From Typhlomys cinereus (taxonomy: Eukaryota; Chordata; Mammalia; Rodentia; Platacanthomyidae): DNA of 64,000 nucleotides. The stretch is taken from contig JALPQD010000916.1 in the NCBI GenBank assembly GCA_023101885.1, positions 124,001 to 188,000 on the forward strand, given 5' to 3'. Position 1 is the stretch's first letter. Each line of letters starts with the position of its first letter. Below, piece by piece: positions 10,965 to 22,345 of the stretch. The position numbers and the translations under genes were made by a program. Below the pieces are notes generated by a model. That model did no database searches. It saw only the letters and a program-made list of their open reading frames with translations, and was not told the DNA's origin.

Positions 10965-13720
10965 CCTCTCCTTTCTCCGCCTCTGGGGACAGCTGTCAGC
11001 ACATTCTTGGCCTGTGGTCTTCCAGGGTTTTCAGTGTCCATGCAATCGGGGCGCAATCAGGACCATTGCTGTCCTGTCCTCAGGGGACTTTTCAGACAGG
11101 TGATAAATTTAGAGCTCGGTGATGACATCGGTGATGAGCTCACCTGGGGGTGGGAGGGGCCAAGAGGGCGACCTGTGCTGTGGACAAGTCGGGCCTGGTT
11201 CATGGGAACTCGGCTGGCGGTTGTCTCTGTGCTTTGCATTGTGTGATTGGTTCCACAATAAATCCCTAGATTGGAAGGAAGGAGGAGGAAGAGGAGGGAA
11301 AGACAGTCACTGGGTGGAGCATGAAACCAGTCAGAGCTTCTCTGACCAGGCTGGATTTGGGGACGACCTTGGCAGCACCAGGCTTGGCACACCAAATTCT
11401 AAGGGGAGCGTCTGTCTGTCTCACCCCACAGTTGTAACATATTGAAGGTGTCGACAAAGGACAAGAAGATGCGCTGTTGCCGATCCCATGACTGGGTGCG
11501 GCTCATGGCGAGAGGTCAGCCACCCTGACATTTGCTTTATACTGAGGAGGGGTGCAGGACCCACCCGGCAAGGGGAGTCAGTATCCAGAGGGCGGGTCTA
11601 GATTCCCTGGGACTTAAAGGACTGGCTCCTAACATTTCTGCCTTCCAAGCTAGACAAATGCTCTTTCGTTTTCTTTTTTAGCTTTTGACTTTTCTGTAAA
11701 GGACATGGGATGCTCTTCCTGCCAGTTGACATGTGATCTGGGTCTAGGGAGGAGGAAAGCCGGAAAGAAGAATTTGGGTAATGCCAGCAGAAAGCAAGCA
11801 AGAGGGGGCAAACACGGTACAGTCCCCAGAAAGACACAGACCTGGCTCCTGGCAGCTCACCAGCGGCTCGCTGGCTCCTGGCAGCTCCCTGGCTCCCTGA
11901 AGGAGGAATTCCATACATAGCCAGCAAGCACGAGGCACGTGCAGTCCCTCAGAACAGGGGACTCGGCTACGGGAGGGATGGCCTGGGACCACCAGGTTCT
12001 CTATGGGACCACCAGGTTCTCATGGGGACCACTAGGTTCTCACGGGCTCTGAGGTGCAGGTTCTGGGAGACTCTGCCAAGCACCTGCTTGACAGCCGTGG
12101 GAAAGGTGGGGACACTTCAGGAGAGGCAGAATGAGTATAAAAGGAGACCAAGGCGAGATCAAGCCCCCCCCCCGGGCTCTGGGAGCCCAGCACTAGCCAT
12201 GAACATGCCTTGCTGGGCGTGGGGCGCCCCGGGGTCCACTGGATACACACTGAAAGTCTCCCATGGTCGTGCCCGGCTGCTGTTCTAGTGTCTTCCGTCA
12301 CCCCGTTTGCCCGACTGTGTAGGTAGGTCAGGGTCCAATGACCAGGGAATCCGAGCCATGTTGCGCCCACCTGACTGACCTGTGTGTTTCCTCCTGTTTT
12401 CTTTCCCCTTCCGGTCGCACCTTCGGCTGAGTGTCTGGGGACACAGTTAGCAAACAGCATCTAAAAATTAGTCTGCGCTGCCGAGGGCAAAGTGTCTTCC
12501 CACTTGGTATTTCTGACTTGGGCCAGAAATGAAGGAAAAGGTGCAAAGTTCTTCCAGGTCTCAGGCCAGACATCTTTAGAAACTTCTCGAAATGCAAAAT
12601 CAAGGCAGAGCAAGAGATGAGGAGGCGCTGCAGATTCCGATTTAGTCTGAGGGGTGTGCGATAGCGCAGACAAGTAATTATCATTTGAGAAGGAAACTGA
12701 AATAGCTTTTCTCTTTCAATTTATGTATATTTTCAAAATATACATAAATACTCATTAAGTCCTTTTCACCTACCTACTTAATAAGTAGAACTGTGAGGTG
12801 TTTCAGTTGCCTTGGGACTGTGATGCAAAGCTTATTAAAACATTAACGCTCTGAGGAATGGGAAGGGTGGGAACCGGGCTGGGGAGTCACTGGAGATGGC
12901 GGACGGCTCAGGAAGTAGAATCTAGTGGATCACAGTAGGTCAGAGATGGGTGAGGCGTAAACGATCCGGGTGAGCTTCCCGGACGCCATGCTGAATCCCG
13001 AGACGCTGCGCCCATTTCTGTTTCTGGTTTGGGGGGGGGGAAGGGCAGACATTCATGGAGATGGGGGGCACTCGACCTGGATTCCCACAACCTGCCCTTC
13101 GTCCCCCACCAGTGCAGGAGGATAGTGGGCAGAGGGGTGCTTCGTGATGTCTGACGCAGTCAGGCAGGGGCCGCCTGCTGGTGCCTGGCTCCAGGAGGGT
13201 CACCGTAGGCTGGGCCACTCCTATCTGCAGAAACCATCTTTATCTAAATTAAATCTCCCGGGTCCCAAGAGGCAGGGCTGGGCTCTGCGAGGGGCGTAGC
13301 TCAGCCTTGTGTTCTGAGCTTGGAATTAAGAACACATCAGTGCACAGTATCCAGGCCCATCTGTCCTGGGGGGTGGGGGGTTCTGGGAGCAGGCAAAAGG
13401 GCCCCCTGGCAAAGGTCCGGAGCCCCAGGGAAAATTCTCCAGGTCAAGGCTGTGGTGATTTACCTAAATGTTGGAAGACGGGGCTACCCGTCAGATAATA
13501 CAAACTCAATTACGTCTGATGGGATCTAGAGGTCACTGGGCTGAACTGGTTATCTGTTCGCAAGATACAAAGGAACATGGAGATAAATTGCTAATGAAAG
13601 GGGGGCACCTGAGCTCCACAGGCAGCTCAGAGACCTGGTGGGGGAGGGGCGTTTAGGGCCCAGCAGGGTGTGAGGGAGGGGCCTGGAGTGCTGAGGACAG
13701 CTGGGCAGGGAGAGGTGCTC
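10965..13720. other. Unique GC-rich sequence, no gene recognised
   Basis: Contains the 3-copy repeat at 11982-12046, a C-run at 12165-12174 and a G-run at 13031-13040. 12690-12850 is an AT-rich island. No exon could be supported. Confidence 0.5.
11982..12046. repeat. 20-22 bp tandem repeat, 3 copies
   Basis: Three copies of gggaccaccaggttctc with short variable linkers (tat, atg, acg). The third copy reads ccactagg. Confidence 0.93.
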
Positions 13721-13721
13721 A

Positions 13722-13790
13722 GCAGCTAATTAGCGGGGTGACCTCTGGTAACTCATTTTGCCTTTTCTAGACACCAGCTCCCCACCCGCC
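13722..13790 (+). mobile_element. Probable MIR fragment
   Basis: The string agctaattagcggggtgacc at 13724-13743 followed by tctggtaactcattttgcc resembles the MIR core (tagctgtgtgaccttgggcaagt). Short and diverged. Confidence 0.45.
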
Positions 13791-13827
13791 CACACACGGG
13801 GCCACTGGGAGGCCAGGGTGACATACG

Positions 13828-13930
13828 AATGGGACCATTTATCAACTGCTCTCCCAGTGCCAAGTGCCATTTTAACTGCACAGGCTCCTGGGCTCTTTTA
13901 ACCCTTGCTTACCCGATCAGAGGTGGCGAC
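13828..13930 (-). mobile_element. Probable MIR (or L2) fragment, antisense
   Basis: Matches the reverse complement of the 3' half of MIR in word order: accatttatcaactgct, gtgccaagtgccattttaac and cttttaacccttgcttacc (13833-13915). L2 has a similar end, so the family is not certain. Confidence 0.5.
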
Positions 13931-15795
13931 CTGCTCTCAGAAGTCCAGACGGGAGCACGGGCCAGGTCCCTGGAACCCGGACACTCAGCTCTCTGAGGTC
14001 AAAGCATGGGTGTCTGTGTACCCGCAGTGCTGGAGGCCTCAAGTGCGCGTGACTCTGGTGTGGCCCCCACACATGCAGGGTTCATGAGTGCTGGGGCCAC
14101 TTGGCTGAGTGATCTAGTTTGAAAAACAAAAGTTTCCCTAAGTCTTGTGCTTGAGAAAGCAGGATGCATCCTGTCCTTGCATGGACTGGTCAGAGGCCAG
14201 AACGCCTTGGAGGACAGGTCAGCGGTGAGCGCTGGACGTCAGACCGTGCTGTCCTGGCCCAGCCCTCAAAGGCCGCACCCCACTGTGAACCTCGCGGTGA
14301 GAACAGGTAGGTTTAGTGGCTGAGCGGGAAGCCCGGGCCCACCATGCCTCCCTTTTGCCCCTCATTAGTCCCGTCTCGCTTCATGCGTCAGCTCGCGAGG
14401 GCAGGGTCCTGGGGTGCCTGTCCAGGTGTCTCGTCCTGACGACCCGACAGTGTCACCATTGCAGCGCATCAAAGGAGCAGACGGAAGGTCAGGGGCCAGT
14501 TCTGCTGAGGCTTGAAGCGGCTTGTCTCCACTGCGGCCCACGGCTGGTGTCAAGGTTCGGCTCTGGTGCAGCAGCGTTGAGAGACGTCGGGCCTCAGGAG
14601 CGGCTGATGTTTTTCTCTTAGCAATGAGTCCTCACCCAGCACTGGTTACCACATGGGTGATTTGTATCAAGCAGTCTGGCACCTCCCTTTCGGGCTCTCC
14701 GACACATGCTTCCTTTTCCTGCATATGTTCGCGTCTTCTCTCAGTTTTCCTGAACGAGTCAGCGGCCATCTGACCCTGACCAGAAGCGGGGCAGAGTCTG
14801 CGGCCCCCTCCTAGTCTCCAGACTGTGACCTGAACAGACCTTTCTTTGTAAGGCAGCCCCGGGTCTGCACTGCGATGCAGATGGACACACAGGATGGACA
14901 CGTGGAGGTCTGCTCTGGCCACAGTCGGTTGTAGATGGATCCTGGTCTCCCGTTACTAAGCTAATGCTCTTCTCGGCATCCCGTGGCTTAACCAACACCC
15001 AGCACCTCCACTGTCCTGGTGGACGCAGGAAGGAGCAGCACAGAGGAAATCCACCAAGAAGAGTGAAGAGTGGCCCAGCCAATCCAGGAGCCAAGAGGGG
15101 GGTGTCTGTGGGTGACTCTAGAGCCCTCAGCTACCCCAGGCGATGGTCCCTCTGGCCGTGGGGCCGGCAGTGTTTGTGATCCAGAGGGAAGCCCAGACCC
15201 ACCGCCGCTGTCGCCTGACCTCAGCCGTACGTCCCGCCATCCTCAGCTTCTCTTCCCTGAACACACGTTCCCCTTGCGCACCCACCCCTCCGCACCCCCT
15301 CAGGGCATTTCTTCCCATCATGCACCTCTCGAGGAATCTCTTCCCATCAAGCCCCTCTTCCTCCTCCTTCCTCTCTCAGAGATAGTCTCAGCTTGTGCCT
15401 CTCTTTCTCACAGGACCCTTTCCTACCTCTGCCCACTGTCCACATCTGGATTTCTACCTGAAGCGCTTGTTATTTAAGTTTCACCTGCTCTACAGCATCT
15501 GGGTGCATGGGGCAGATCTGTGCTGAACGGGCTGGTACAGGCAGTGCTGGCGGACTACGTAAGGGGCAAGTGAGCGGTAGACATGAGCAGACCTGTGTTT
15601 CGGGGTGCCTGCCAAAACTCGTGCTCACTTCATTCCATGCACCTTGCTAGTACTGTGCTGGGCCAGGCCCGACAAGGCGGGGTCCTCACGGAAGGGAGGG
15701 GCCGCAGGAGACACAGCCTCACCGAACACCTGTGAGGCAGAAACGCAGGGGGGAGCTGAAGCGGGCACTCGTTGCCTGCCTGGAGCAGTTAACAC
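13931..15795. other. Unique GC-rich sequence, no gene recognised
   Basis: No repeat family recognised. 15230-15420 is pyrimidine-rich. No splice-bounded open frame could be supported. Confidence 0.5.
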
Positions 15796-16160
15796 AGGCA
15801 GGTCCACCCTCCTGGACACCGTGTGTGAAGCAGGCAGGTCCACCCTCCTGGACACCGTGTGTGAAGCAGGCAGGTCCACCCTCCTGGACACCGTGGTGCG
15901 TGAAGCAGGCTGCGTCCACCCTCCTGGACACCGTGGTGCGTGAAGCAGGCTGCGTCCACCCTCCTGGACACTGTGGTGTGTGAAGCAGGCAGGTCCACCC
16001 TCCTGGACACCGTGTGTGTGAAGCAGGCAGGTCCACCCTCCTGGACACCGTGGTGCGTGAAGCAGGCAGGTCCACCCTCCTGGACACCGTGTGTGAAGCA
16101 GGCAGGTCCACCCTCCTGGACACCGTGGTGCATGAAGCAGGCAGGTCCACCCTCCTGGGT
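15796..16160. repeat. 33-38 bp minisatellite, 10 copies
   Basis: Ten copies of tccaccctcctggacaccgt joined by gtg(gtgc)gtgaagcaggcagg linkers. Two successive units (15905-15960) carry ctgcg in place of caggc. Each unit can fold because tcca and tgga flank the ccctcc centre. Open frames of up to 188 codons on both strands come from stop-free units. Confidence 0.97.
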
Positions 16161-17680
16161 CCTGCACAGTGTTGGGCCTCCTGGGTCAGTGGTGTGTGAA
16201 GCTCTAGACTGTGTTGAGGGAACATCGATACCACAGAGACAGGCGGGGGCGAAGCAGAGCTTCTCGTCCTAAGGAAAACAGACAATTGTTAAAAATGTAA
16301 AGAGACACCATCTGGCCTGGAACTCACGACAAGCCCCCAGGGATCTGGGCCCTTCTCGTCCCCACCAGCGTCAGCCACATTCATGGCTCAGCTTTGTGCA
16401 CGTGTCGTGAGACTCAGCTGGGCTGCCTCTGGATTTGGTCCCAGGTTCTGACATTTGTGTTACCAGCGAACAGCTGCTGTTCCCCGGGGATCTCACCTCT
16501 GCTCTTCCTCTTGGAGAAAAGGCTGGAAGAGAAGTGACTGAGAAGCTGCTATTTTGGTCCCCACAACCAGGATGGTTGAAACGAAGCCTGATTTGCAAAC
16601 AAAGATTTCATAGCTGTGAACTTCAGCAGCTAAAAACAGTCCCGTTCTGTCTGCATAGCAAAAGAGCCAGTTTTATTTTTATTTCTGACAGAATTCAGAG
16701 CTGCTCTGCATGACAAGGATGCACTGAAATGGCCGAATCCAGCTTGTGCGTTTATCAGCACAATTCACACCTCAGGCATGTGCAGGGGTCTAAGAATACA
16801 TGGGGGGGCAGCAAAGGGGGTGGCAGAGCGGAGGGTGTCCAAGCAGTCCTGTCTCTGCGGGTGTGGACAGGCAAAGGGTCTGTGTCTTCAAGGAAAGAAG
16901 GTTCACCTGCTGGGTCACAGGCGCGTGGGCAGGAAGCGGGTGGTTCCCAGGAGAGCAGCGTCACCCGCTGAAAAGATTCCCAGGACCCAATCATTCCGAG
17001 CTCCTTCTTGCAAGATGGGAGGCTTGTGTGCTCTGGCCAGAAACGAGGCCTTACCTGAGAGGAGGGATTGTCCCTCTGTGAAGACCTCTACCTGTCGTGG
17101 GTGTGGGTGGGCGCTGGAGAGGAGGTAGAAAGGGTCTTGGCTCCTCCAATGATTTTGTTCAAATACTTGCCACGGGTGATCTCTGCTGAAATTTCCACGT
17201 GTGGACAGGAGGATGGCTGAGGAGTGCGCGGGAGGGAAGGAATGTCCGGCTGCTCCGTGAATGTGGTACAGCACAAAGCCATAAATTGACAAATCAGGAG
17301 GGTTGTTTCTGTTTCTGCTTTTTTACTTATTTTTTGTCTCCTGATTGCAGGGTCTTGAGGCAGGAATCGGCATAGATGGTGTCCACCCAAAGGCTGGCAC
17401 CCCAGTGTAGACCTGGGGCTTTTACTTGGAGTGCACATATGACTTTGATTTTCCGACAGGGTCAGCTGCCTCTCGCCTCCGACACAGGGCTGCAGAAGCC
17501 CCTGCGACCGTCTCTTGGGACATCACGGTCACCACTGCGTCCTGCCTCTGCCACGCTGCCGTTCCCTCGTAGCCCAGGACCGAAAACGGACGATTCCCCT
17601 TCTCTCCCGGCCAGAGCGGGTACTGAGGGTCATTACCCTCCACTGCTGCAGCCTGGCTTGAGGGACGAGAAGGCAGCATT
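16161..17680. other. Unique sequence, no gene recognised
   Basis: 16550-16730 is AT-richer and less repeat-like. The remainder is GC-rich with no recognised feature. Confidence 0.5.
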
Positions 17681-17977
17681 CAGCTGGCGCTCAGCGCACC
17701 CCACGCCTGGGCCACAGCGCACCCCAAACCTTGGAGAGCCTGGCTTGGGGAAGGTGAGCTTAATATTCAGCTGGCGCTCAGCGCACCCCACGCCTGGGCC
17801 ACAGCGCACCCCAAACCTTGGAGAGCCTGGCTTGGGGAAGGTGAGCTTAATATTCAGCTGGCGCTCAGCGCACCCCACGCCTGGGCCACAGCGCACCCCA
17901 CGCCTGGGCCACAGCGCACCCCACGCCTGGGCCACAGCGCACCCCACGCCTGGGCCACAGCGCACCCCACGCCTGGC
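17681..17977. repeat. Composite minisatellite: 87 bp duplicated unit plus nested 23 bp repeats
   Basis: An 87 bp unit beginning cagctggcgctcagcgcacc occurs at 17681 and 17768 and begins a third time at 17855. Within the third unit the subunit cagcgcaccccacgcctggg (23 bp with trailing cca) is amplified about five times up to 17977. A subrepeat of one larger unit was therefore expanded secondarily. Confidence 0.95.
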
Positions 17978-18154
17978 TGAGCCTGGTTGCTTCCGTGCAC
18001 CCCCCGAGAAACCCTTCTCCTAGGGGCGTTGAGGCGCATAGGCTGCAGTGTGGGCACGGCTTCATCTAGACAGCACACCTCCGGCTCCTCCCAAAGGAGC
18101 CGCCTAATCTCCTTGTCACCTTGTGGGGAGCAATCCCTTATCCGCTGAGGAGTG
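17978..18154. other. Short unique spacer
   Basis: Nothing recognised except an A/T- and G-homopolymer region at its right end (18170-18184) that enters the MIR. Confidence 0.5.
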
Positions 18155-18275
18155 AGTGAGGTTTGCTTTTTTTTGGGGGGGGGTAGTAATCTGCCCAAGA
18201 CCTCATGGATCATGAACAGTACAACTGAGACGTGAACGTAATCTAACCTCACATTTGATTTTCCAAGTTCTCTTC
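18155..18275 (-). mobile_element. MIR fragment, antisense
   Basis: Follows the reverse complement of MIR. tagtaatctgcccaagacct at 18184-18203 corresponds to 'aagtaacttgcccaaggtca', followed by tgagacgtgaacgtaatcta at 18227-18246. Diverged but in correct order. Confidence 0.6.
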
Positions 18276-19275
18276 ATGCCTTGAGAATTCCAGTTATCAA
18301 AAGGCAAAAGAACCAACATGTGCCTGTGTAAGATGTGTGAAAGCGAGACGTGTGCACAGGCACACTTCTTGCAGTGAGCAAGAAGCCCTGCTACCCAGGC
18401 GACTTCTGCATCTCTAAGGCTTTGCCGCCGAGTGAGGCAGGCAGCCCCCCAGCCCCGTGCCCAGGCTCCCGGGCCTCCCCGCTGCTGCCCCCTTGGCTGC
18501 CTGAGAGCTGCAGTTCACTTTGCTAAGTTGCCCCCAGTCAGCGCCGATGGGGACCCCTCATGGTGGGGAGCTGACCCACGCTTCTTAGGTCGGGTCTCCT
18601 GCCGCCTCTGTCCCTCACTCTCCTTTTGACCTGTCTTTGTCTCCACATTGCCTGAGCTTTTGGTGAGTAACTCTCCAGGCCTTTTCTTTCTATCCATCCG
18701 GTGGGCTCCTCTCTGTGGAGCCATAAGACCTTTCATAGTGCATGTGAAAAAGGACATCGTATGCTGAAATGTGCAGTCCTCATAGTTGTTTCCACTTGCC
18801 ATTCTGTTGTGCTTTTCCCTTTCTGACTAATTTTGCACTGACTGCTGCGTTTCAACTTATTTTCTCAGCTGTGCCTCTTCTCAACCTTCTTCAGCAGTGG
18901 CTTCAAGGTTACAAGTGCTCTGGGCCTTCCGAAGTAACATGCTTCTCGGCACAGAGCACGGCCTTCCGTCTTCTTGCTCCAGGCCTTTGTCTTGGTGTCT
19001 CGTACGCCTCATTTGGCCACATGTTGTGACCCGTAACGTGCACTAAATAGTTGCAGACAGTCGATTTTCTTTTAAGGTGAGTGGAACAAGGAAACCGGAG
19101 TCCTCCGGATTCACCTTTACTCCGCCTTTCCAGCACTGTCTGTGGCTGAGGCGTCTTCCTGTGAAGCGCTCTTGTCTGTCTTGTCATCCGTTCTCTGCTT
19201 CTCTGTGTTGCAAACCTTCTGGGAGTGTAAAATACCAGGACCAAGGCCCCAGGAAGGAAGAACTTGCATTGGCTT
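18276..19275. other. Unique sequence, no gene recognised
   Basis: Mixed composition, T/C-rich at 18590-18860. No recognised element. Confidence 0.5.
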
Positions 19276-19363
19276 GTAGGCTCGGTCCACGGCTGGTTCG
19301 CAGGCTCGGTCCACGGCCCACAGGCTCGGGCCACGGCCCGCAGGCTCGGGCCACGGCTGGCTC
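19276..19363. repeat. 22 bp minisatellite, 4 copies
   Basis: Four copies of aggctcggtccacggc or aggctcgggccacggc with tggttcgc, ccac, ccgc or tggctc linkers. Confidence 0.95.
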
Positions 19364-19639
19364 ATGGGTCGCTCAGCTTATTGCTCTGGTCTGGGTGGGG
19401 CAGGGCAGGGCATAGGTGCTGGAGCTTGAGGTGGCTCTGGTGGCAGCGGCAGCAACAGGATTGGCCAGAGGCTTCCGGCAACCTGCTTGCTGCCCAGACT
19501 CCGGCTCTCAGTCACCAGTGCAGTGTCACTCAGCAGTGCATTACCAGGGATGAAGCGACGACCTCACGTTCCATTCACTCCTCCCCAGCGGCGACAGACG
19601 AGGACCTAGCTTTCAGCACGTGTCACACCGAACCACAAT
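19364..19639. other. Unique GC-rich sequence
   Basis: No feature recognised. Confidence 0.5.
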
Positions 19640-19990
19640 ATAGCCGTTTGGATTAACTTTCAAAACTCTTGTTGCAAAGGGAAAATATTCTTTGAAAATT
19701 TTGGTCACTTGTTGAATTAATTATTGAGAATGATGTTAACATTTCCTGCTAAGATTGTTTATCTTATTCTATAAGTCTTATTCTATCAATGATTTGCTTT
19801 ATATACTTGTAGCACATTGTTAATTGCGTATACTTTGCAGCTTTGATATGTGTTATGGTAAATTGACACCCTCCTGTTTAGGAAATCTGTTTTTTTTCGT
19901 CACCAGTATTGTCTTCACTTGAACCTTCTCATGGCCTATTTGTTTCCTGTTCTATGTGACAATTTCTCCCTGTTCTTAGACACTGAAGCA
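19640..19990 (-). mobile_element. LINE-1 ORF2 fragment, antisense
   Basis: The plus strand reads the antisense of the LINE-1 endonuclease/RT border region: gatttgctttatatacttgt at 19791-19810, gcgtatactttgcagctttg near 19826-19845, gtaaattgacaccctcctgt at 19858-19877 and the T-rich stretch that follows. Diverged; no open frame. Confidence 0.7.
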
Positions 19991-21551
19991 CTTGGTCACA
20001 TTATGTCTACAGGTGCAGAGTCCGGCCAGGGCTCTCACCACACGACGTGTCAGGCATGACTCTGGCCAGGGCTATTTTCCTGGCTAAGGCTTGCGGAAGG
20101 ACCCACCTGTAACCTCATGCAGTTGCTGGTACGTTCCGTTACTTAGCCGCTCAGTGGACGTCAGCTTTGCTGTCTGTTGACTGCAGGCCAGAGGCCCTCA
20201 GTCCAACAGAAGTCACAGAATCTTCCGGGAGCCTGAGCTTAGGAGTGACGTAGCACCTTCCTCAGATGACCTTGCAGAGAGAAGTCAGACCTGGACTGCA
20301 GCCACGTGACGGGGAGGAACTGAGGACGCCGCGGGAGCCGGAACCGAGGAGCCCACAGGCAAGCTCAGGGGCCGAGTGCGGATTCTAATGCAAGCTGAAG
20401 GTCACAGCCAGTGTTTGCTTCCGGCCCGTGGTTCCAATGGCGCTAGACCAGACACAGGCCCCCTTCTGGGTGTGCTGAGGTCTTTAATCGACAGGATGAG
20501 GCTGCTCACGTTACAGGGCCGTCTGCCTCACTCTGTCTACTGATTACATTGTTAGTCTCGCCTAGAAACATTCGCAAACACACCCAGAACTAATTTTTGC
20601 CAAGTGTCTGAGTCCAGACATGTGAGCGTGTCCATGATGCTCCAGGGACAAGACACATCGCGCTCCTCAGGTTCTGGTGGGAATCAGAACCAAGTCGGTC
20701 CAGATGAAATGGATCGGGGTTCTGCTGCTTTAAGGAGATCCAGCAGGATGGAGCGGCTGATTCCGGGGGACTTCAGTCAAGTCCCATCCCTTACGATTCA
20801 GGAGCCTCCACGTGTCACTGCAGGAGGACATTCGCAGCGATTGTGACATCACTCATAGTCTGCAGAGCTCCTCAGGAGGCAGAGGCCAAGGAGTGACTTC
20901 AGTTCTGTTTCTAGAACTTCCTTAGCGTCCACACCATAAGTGCAATTTGTCTTGACCTTTAAAAAGCCATTGAAATTCTGGCTGTTTTCTTCTTGCACGT
21001 GCCTGCGTCCTCCTGCTTCTGTTTTTCTACAATAATAAAACCTATCACGTGGCTCCTCTCGGCAGTTAGGCCAAGTGAGTTTCTGAATTTTAGTAGGTTT
21101 TCTGTGTTTATGTCAGGCTATATGATGAGATTCAAAAAATGTAATTTTCTAGGTTTTATTCTCACTGCACAGAACTGTCCCCATCATGACACAAGACTCC
21201 ACGGACAGGCTGACTTCAGCCTTTGTCATATTAGGTCTGATTATTTTTAATAGCTAAGTAAGTGAAACCATTCTGACCAGCGGATGGGGAGTTTTCCAGG
21301 TTTGGTCACCACGCTTCTTTTCTGTGACCTGATCTCTTCGCTTCCTGCATCATAACTCACTCTTCGTTGGCTCCTACAGGAAATCTACACAGATCAAACT
21401 TCCTTTGGGGAGGAAGCCCCGGGGAGGGGCCGCTCTATGTCTCCTCACCCCAGAAGGAGGGGCAACGTTGTATGTCTCTGCACCCCTGGAGGGGGGTAGT
21501 GGCAGCAGAGCCAGCAGATCCCCCCTCATCCAGTGAGGGAGCTGCTGAACT
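19991..21551. other. Unique sequence, no gene recognised
   Basis: 20930-21260 is an AT-rich island without a recognised repeat signature. The rest is GC-rich. Confidence 0.5.
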
Positions 21552-22345
21552 TATTGGGGTGACCTCCAGGCCGCTGAGGTTACGGGGTGACCCCCAGGCC
21601 GCTAGGTTACGGGGTGACCCTCAGGCCGCTGAGGTTACGGGGTGACCCCCAGGCCGCTGAGGTTACGGGGTGACCCCCAGGCCGCTGAGGTTACGGGGTG
21701 ACCCCCAGGCCGCTGAGGTTACGGGGTGACCCCCAGGCCGCTGAGGTTACGGGGTGACCCCCAGGCCGCTGAGGTTACGGGGTGACCCCCAGGCCGCTGA
21801 GGTTACGGGGTGACCCCCAGGCCGCTAGGTTACGGGGTGACCCCCAGGCCGCTGAGGTTACGGGGTGACCCCCAGGCCGCTAGGTTACGGGGTGACCCCC
21901 AGGCCGCTGAGGTTACGGGGTGACCCCCAGGCCGCTGAGGTTATGGGGTGACCCCCAGGCTGCTGAGGTTACGGGGTGACCCCCAGGCCGCTGAGGTTAC
22001 GGGGTGACCCCCAGGCTGCTGAGGTTACGGGGTGACCCCCAGGCCGCTAGGTTACGGGGTGACCCCCAGGCCGCTGAGGTTACGGGGTGACCCCCAGGCC
22101 GCTGAGGTTACGGGGTGACCCCCAGGTCGCTGAGGTTACGGGGTGACCCCCAGGCCGCTGAGGTTACGGGGTGACCCCCAGGCCGCTAGGTTACGGGGTG
22201 ACCCCCAGGCCGCTGAGGTTACGGGGTGACCCCCAGGCTGCTAGGTTACGGGGTGACCCCCAGGCCGCTAGGTTACGGGGTGACCTCCAGGAACATGGAT
22301 GGCCCCCAGCTACTGTGGTTATCCGGACGACCCGCAGGCCGCTGC
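21552..22345. repeat. 28 bp minisatellite, 27 copies, palindrome-bearing
   Basis: The unit is gaggttacggggtgaccccc followed by aggccgct (28 bp). A 26 bp variant lacks ga and occurs at several places. I count 27 copies to about 22292, then a decayed copy to 22345. Almost every unit contains the odd palindrome GGGGTGACCCC. First and last units carry gacctcc instead of gaccccc, as expected for older edge units. Confidence 0.98.

Noticed and set aside
10280..11246. Frames of 258-262 codons, Arg/Glu/Gly-rich and Ser/Pro/Leu-rich
   Set aside because: Composition artefact of the polypurine tract; no start context, domain or splice signal.
13290..13330. ggggcgtagctcag resembles a tRNA/ID box A
   Set aside because: The match ends after about 14 bases and no box B follows.
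21552..22345. Regular 28 bp repeats reminiscent of a CRISPR array
   Set aside because: Units are head-to-tail without unique spacers, and the setting is a mammalian genome.
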